Source: Rhodanobacter sp.
GTDB taxonomy: Bacteria; Pseudomonadota; Gammaproteobacteria; Xanthomonadales; Rhodanobacteraceae
Assembly: GCA_030148505.1 (NCBI GenBank)
Contig: JASBTI010000010.1
Span: forward strand, 38,648 to 102,647
Length of the DNA: 64,000 nt
Direction: 5' to 3'
Every line of letters begins with the position of its first letter. The stretch's first letter is position 1. The notes below the pieces were generated by a model that was not told the DNA's origin, searched no databases, and was given only the letters and a program-made list of their open reading frames with translations. The translations under genes and the position numbers were made by a program. Positions 62,640 through 64,000 of this stretch are shown in pieces.

Positions 62640-62711
62640 ATCCCAGCGAAGGCTGGGATCCCGCGCCTTGAAGCTGCATGAAAGCCACTGGATTCCAGCC
62701 TGCGCTGGAAT
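62640..62711. repeat. pair of REP-like palindromes
   Basis: Two 8-bp palindromic units lie 32 bases apart: ATCCCAGC-GAAG-GCTGGGAT (62640-62659) and ATTCCAGC-CTGC-GCTGGAAT (62692-62711). The GATTCCAGCCTGCGCTGGAATGAC-type core is a well-known dispersed repeat of xanthomonads and relatives. It separates the second SDR from the oxidoreductase gene. Confidence 0.8.
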
Positions 62712-62758
62712 GACGATCCAAATCGTTCCCCGCTTGTCCCGTTCACCGGAGAAACACC

Positions 62759-63772
62759 ATGCCCCTGACCAATCGCCAGCTGCGCCTCAAGACCCGCCCC
62801 GAAGGCCTGGTCCAGCGCGACAACTTCGACCTGGTCGAGCAGGTCGTGCCCGAACTGAAGGTCGGCGAAGTACTGGTGAAAGTGCTGTACCTGTCGATGG
62901 ACCCGACCCAGCGCGTGTGGATGCGCGACGTCCCGCAATACCTGCCGCCGGTGGCGATCGGTGAGGTGATGCGCGCGCTGGGTCTGGGTCGCGTGGTGGC
63001 TTCGCGCTCGTCGAAATACAGCGAAGGCGAGCTGGTGCAGGGCGTCACCGGCTGGCAGGATTACCTGGTCCTGCATGAGGACGCCAAGGGCTATGTGCGT
63101 CTGCCCGCCGATCCCGGCATTCCGTTGCCGACCCTGCTCGGCGCGGCCGGCATGAGCGGCGTCACCGCCTATTACGGCATGACCGAAATCACGCCCGCCC
63201 AGCCCGGCGAGACCGTGGTGGTTTCCGCCGCCGCCGGCTCGGTCGGCTCGATCGCCGGCCAGATCGCCAAGATTCAGGGCGCCCGCGTAGTCGGCATCGC
63301 CGGCGGCGCGGACAAGTGCCGCTACCTGGTCGACGAGCTGGGCTTCGATGCCGCGGCTGACTACAAGGCAGCCGATTTCAAGCAGCAACTCAAGGCCGCC
63401 ACGCCCGATGGCGTACACGTTAATTTCGAGAATGTAGGCGGCGAGGTGATGCGCGCAGTGCTGTCACGCATGGTAATCGGCGGGCGCGTGGCGCTGTGCG
63501 GGCTGATCTCCGGCTACAACAGCGGTGAAAAGCCGCATGACGACTTCGGTCCCTTCATCATGAAGCGGCTCAGCATGCGCGGGTTTCTGGTGCTCGATTA
63601 CACCAAGACGAAGGAGGCGGTGGCGGCGATTGTGGGGTGGATTCGCGAGGGGAAGTTGAAGACGGAGGAGACGGTTGCCGAGGGATTGGAGAATGCGCCG
63701 GTGGTGCTTAATCGGTTGTTTGATGGGAGTCATCGGGGGAAGCTGGTGTTGCGGGTGGATGATGAGCGCTAG
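62759..63772 (+). CDS. NADP-dependent oxidoreductase, zinc-free MDR family
   Basis: A 337-residue medium-chain reductase of the leukotriene-B4 12-hydroxydehydrogenase/CurA type that reduces conjugated double bonds of enones or enals. It has LSMDPTQRVWMRD, GLGRVVASRSSKYSEGELVQG, the Rossmann stretch VVVSAAAGSVGSIAGQIAKIQGARVVGIAGG near residue 160 and VNFENVGGEVM. There are no zinc cysteines. It is the last gene of the cluster; its TAG stop lies inside the first copy of an 8-bp tandem repeat. Confidence 0.92.
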   Translation: MPLTNRQLRLKTRPEGLVQRDNFDLVEQVVPELKVGEVLVKVLYLSMDPTQRVWMRDVPQYLPPVAIGEVMRALGLGRVVASRSSKYSEGELVQGVTGWQDYLVLHEDAKGYVRLPADPGIPLPTLLGAAGMSGVTAYYGMTEITPAQPGETVVVSAAAGSVGSIAGQIAKIQGARVVGIAGGADKCRYLVDELGFDAAADYKAADFKQQLKAATPDGVHVNFENVGGEVMRAVLSRMVIGGRVALCGLISGYNSGEKPHDDFGPFIMKRLSMRGFLVLDYTKTKEAVAAIVGWIREGKLKTEETVAEGLENAPVVLNRLFDGSHRGKLVLRVDDER

Positions 63773-63798
63773 ACCGCTAGACCGCTAGACCGCTAGAT
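63767..63798 (+). repeat. 8-bp tandem repeat, four copies
   Basis: CGCTAGAC is repeated three times, followed by a fourth copy ending in T (CGCTAGAT). The first copy contains the oxidoreductase stop codon. CTAG is rare in proteobacterial DNA, so four copies in 32 bases stand out. Confidence 0.9.
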
Positions 63799-63856
63799 GC
63801 AAAATGCAAACACGAGTCTGTTTTTGCTATGCAATAGTTTCGGAGGAAGCTGATGG

Positions 63857-64000
63857 TGAGGGTTCTACCCCGTTAACGCGGACACTTCCAAGAAGGCCGA
63901 TCATGGCCAAAAAGGAGTGTCATGTCTAAGCGAAGAAAGTTTAACGACGAGTTCAAGCGTGAGGCGGTCGGGCTGACCCGCCAGCCGGGCGTGCAGCTCA
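63857..64000 (+). mobile_element. left end of an IS3-family insertion sequence (partial)
   Basis: The sequence beginning near TGAGGGTTCTACCCCGTTAACGCGGACAC has the look of an IS3-family terminal repeat and runs into a transposase reading frame. The exact end is uncertain, and the right end lies outside the window. Confidence 0.65.
63922..64000 (+). CDS. IS3-family transposase OrfA (partial, runs off the right edge)
   Basis: The reading frame MSKRRKFNDEFKREAVGLTR is the standard opening of IS3-family OrfA helix-turn-helix proteins (RRKFxxEFKxEAV). AAGGAG precedes the ATG. Only 26 codons lie within the window. Confidence 0.85.
   Translation, partial: MSKRRKFNDEFKREAVGLTRQPGVQL

Noticed and set aside
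63767..63798. Tandem repeat as a CRISPR fragment
   Set aside because: Units are 8 bp without spacers and no cas gene is present.

Overview
The window looks like chromosome of a high-GC gammaproteobacterium of the order Xanthomonadales, most likely the family Rhodanobacteraceae (Rhodanobacter/Dyella type). This is inferred from the gene neighbourhoods (DUF1631-nadC, dapD-arsC-like-dapE, a large Oar-like TonB-dependent receptor) and protein style; no database search was possible. Coding density is high, many genes overlap by ATGA or TGATG, and long antisense ORFs are high-GC shadows.

Layout. 1-19.7 kb is mostly housekeeping: nadC with a DUF1631 gene, a Trm112-like protein, purE-purK, a SulP transporter, sodB, a monothiol glutaredoxin with a YciK-like SDR, a MarC protein, a PlsC-GNAT acyltransferase fusion resembling OlsF, a TonB-dependent receptor, ppnN, tRNA-Asn, a FimT-like pseudopilin, uvrB and tRNA-Val. 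19.9-28.3 kb is a signalling block: a 1834-residue membrane histidine kinase (six PAS, one GAF), a single-domain response regulator, and a REC-PAS-LOV-GGDEF-EAL protein. Its LOV-type domain carries the flavin-adduct cysteine motif, its GGDEF is degenerate and its EAL is intact.

28.4-40.8 kb is the most unusual part. Two paralogous secreted VPS10/BNR-repeat proteins bracket an ECF sigma factor, its anti-sigma factor, a secreted subtilisin-like protease, two secreted low-complexity proteins and an outer-membrane barrel. The ECF gene and the first low-complexity gene share a 30-bp two-part promoter-like element with identical spacing, so I propose one ECF-controlled surface/export system. 40.9-43.8 kb carries lysine/diaminopimelate genes (dapD, dapE) with two passengers.

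43.8-56.6 kb (minus strand) is a complete Pel exopolysaccharide operon pelA-B-C-D-E-F-G. Here pelB is split into an inner-membrane TPR protein and a separate TPR/beta-barrel protein with its own signal peptide. PelD keeps an RxxD c-di-GMP site, so the c-di-GMP enzyme at 26-28 kb could act on this pathway. Upstream lie a near-consensus sigma-54 promoter and a LysR gene broken by one in-frame stop codon. 57.9-63.8 kb is a catabolic cluster (acyl-CoA dehydrogenase, aminoglycoside-phosphotransferase-like kinase, histidine phosphatase, two SDRs, an MDR oxidoreductase). Its kinase and dehydrogenase match the two halves of ACAD10/11. It contains REP-like palindromes and ends in a short tandem repeat and the left end of an IS3-family element.
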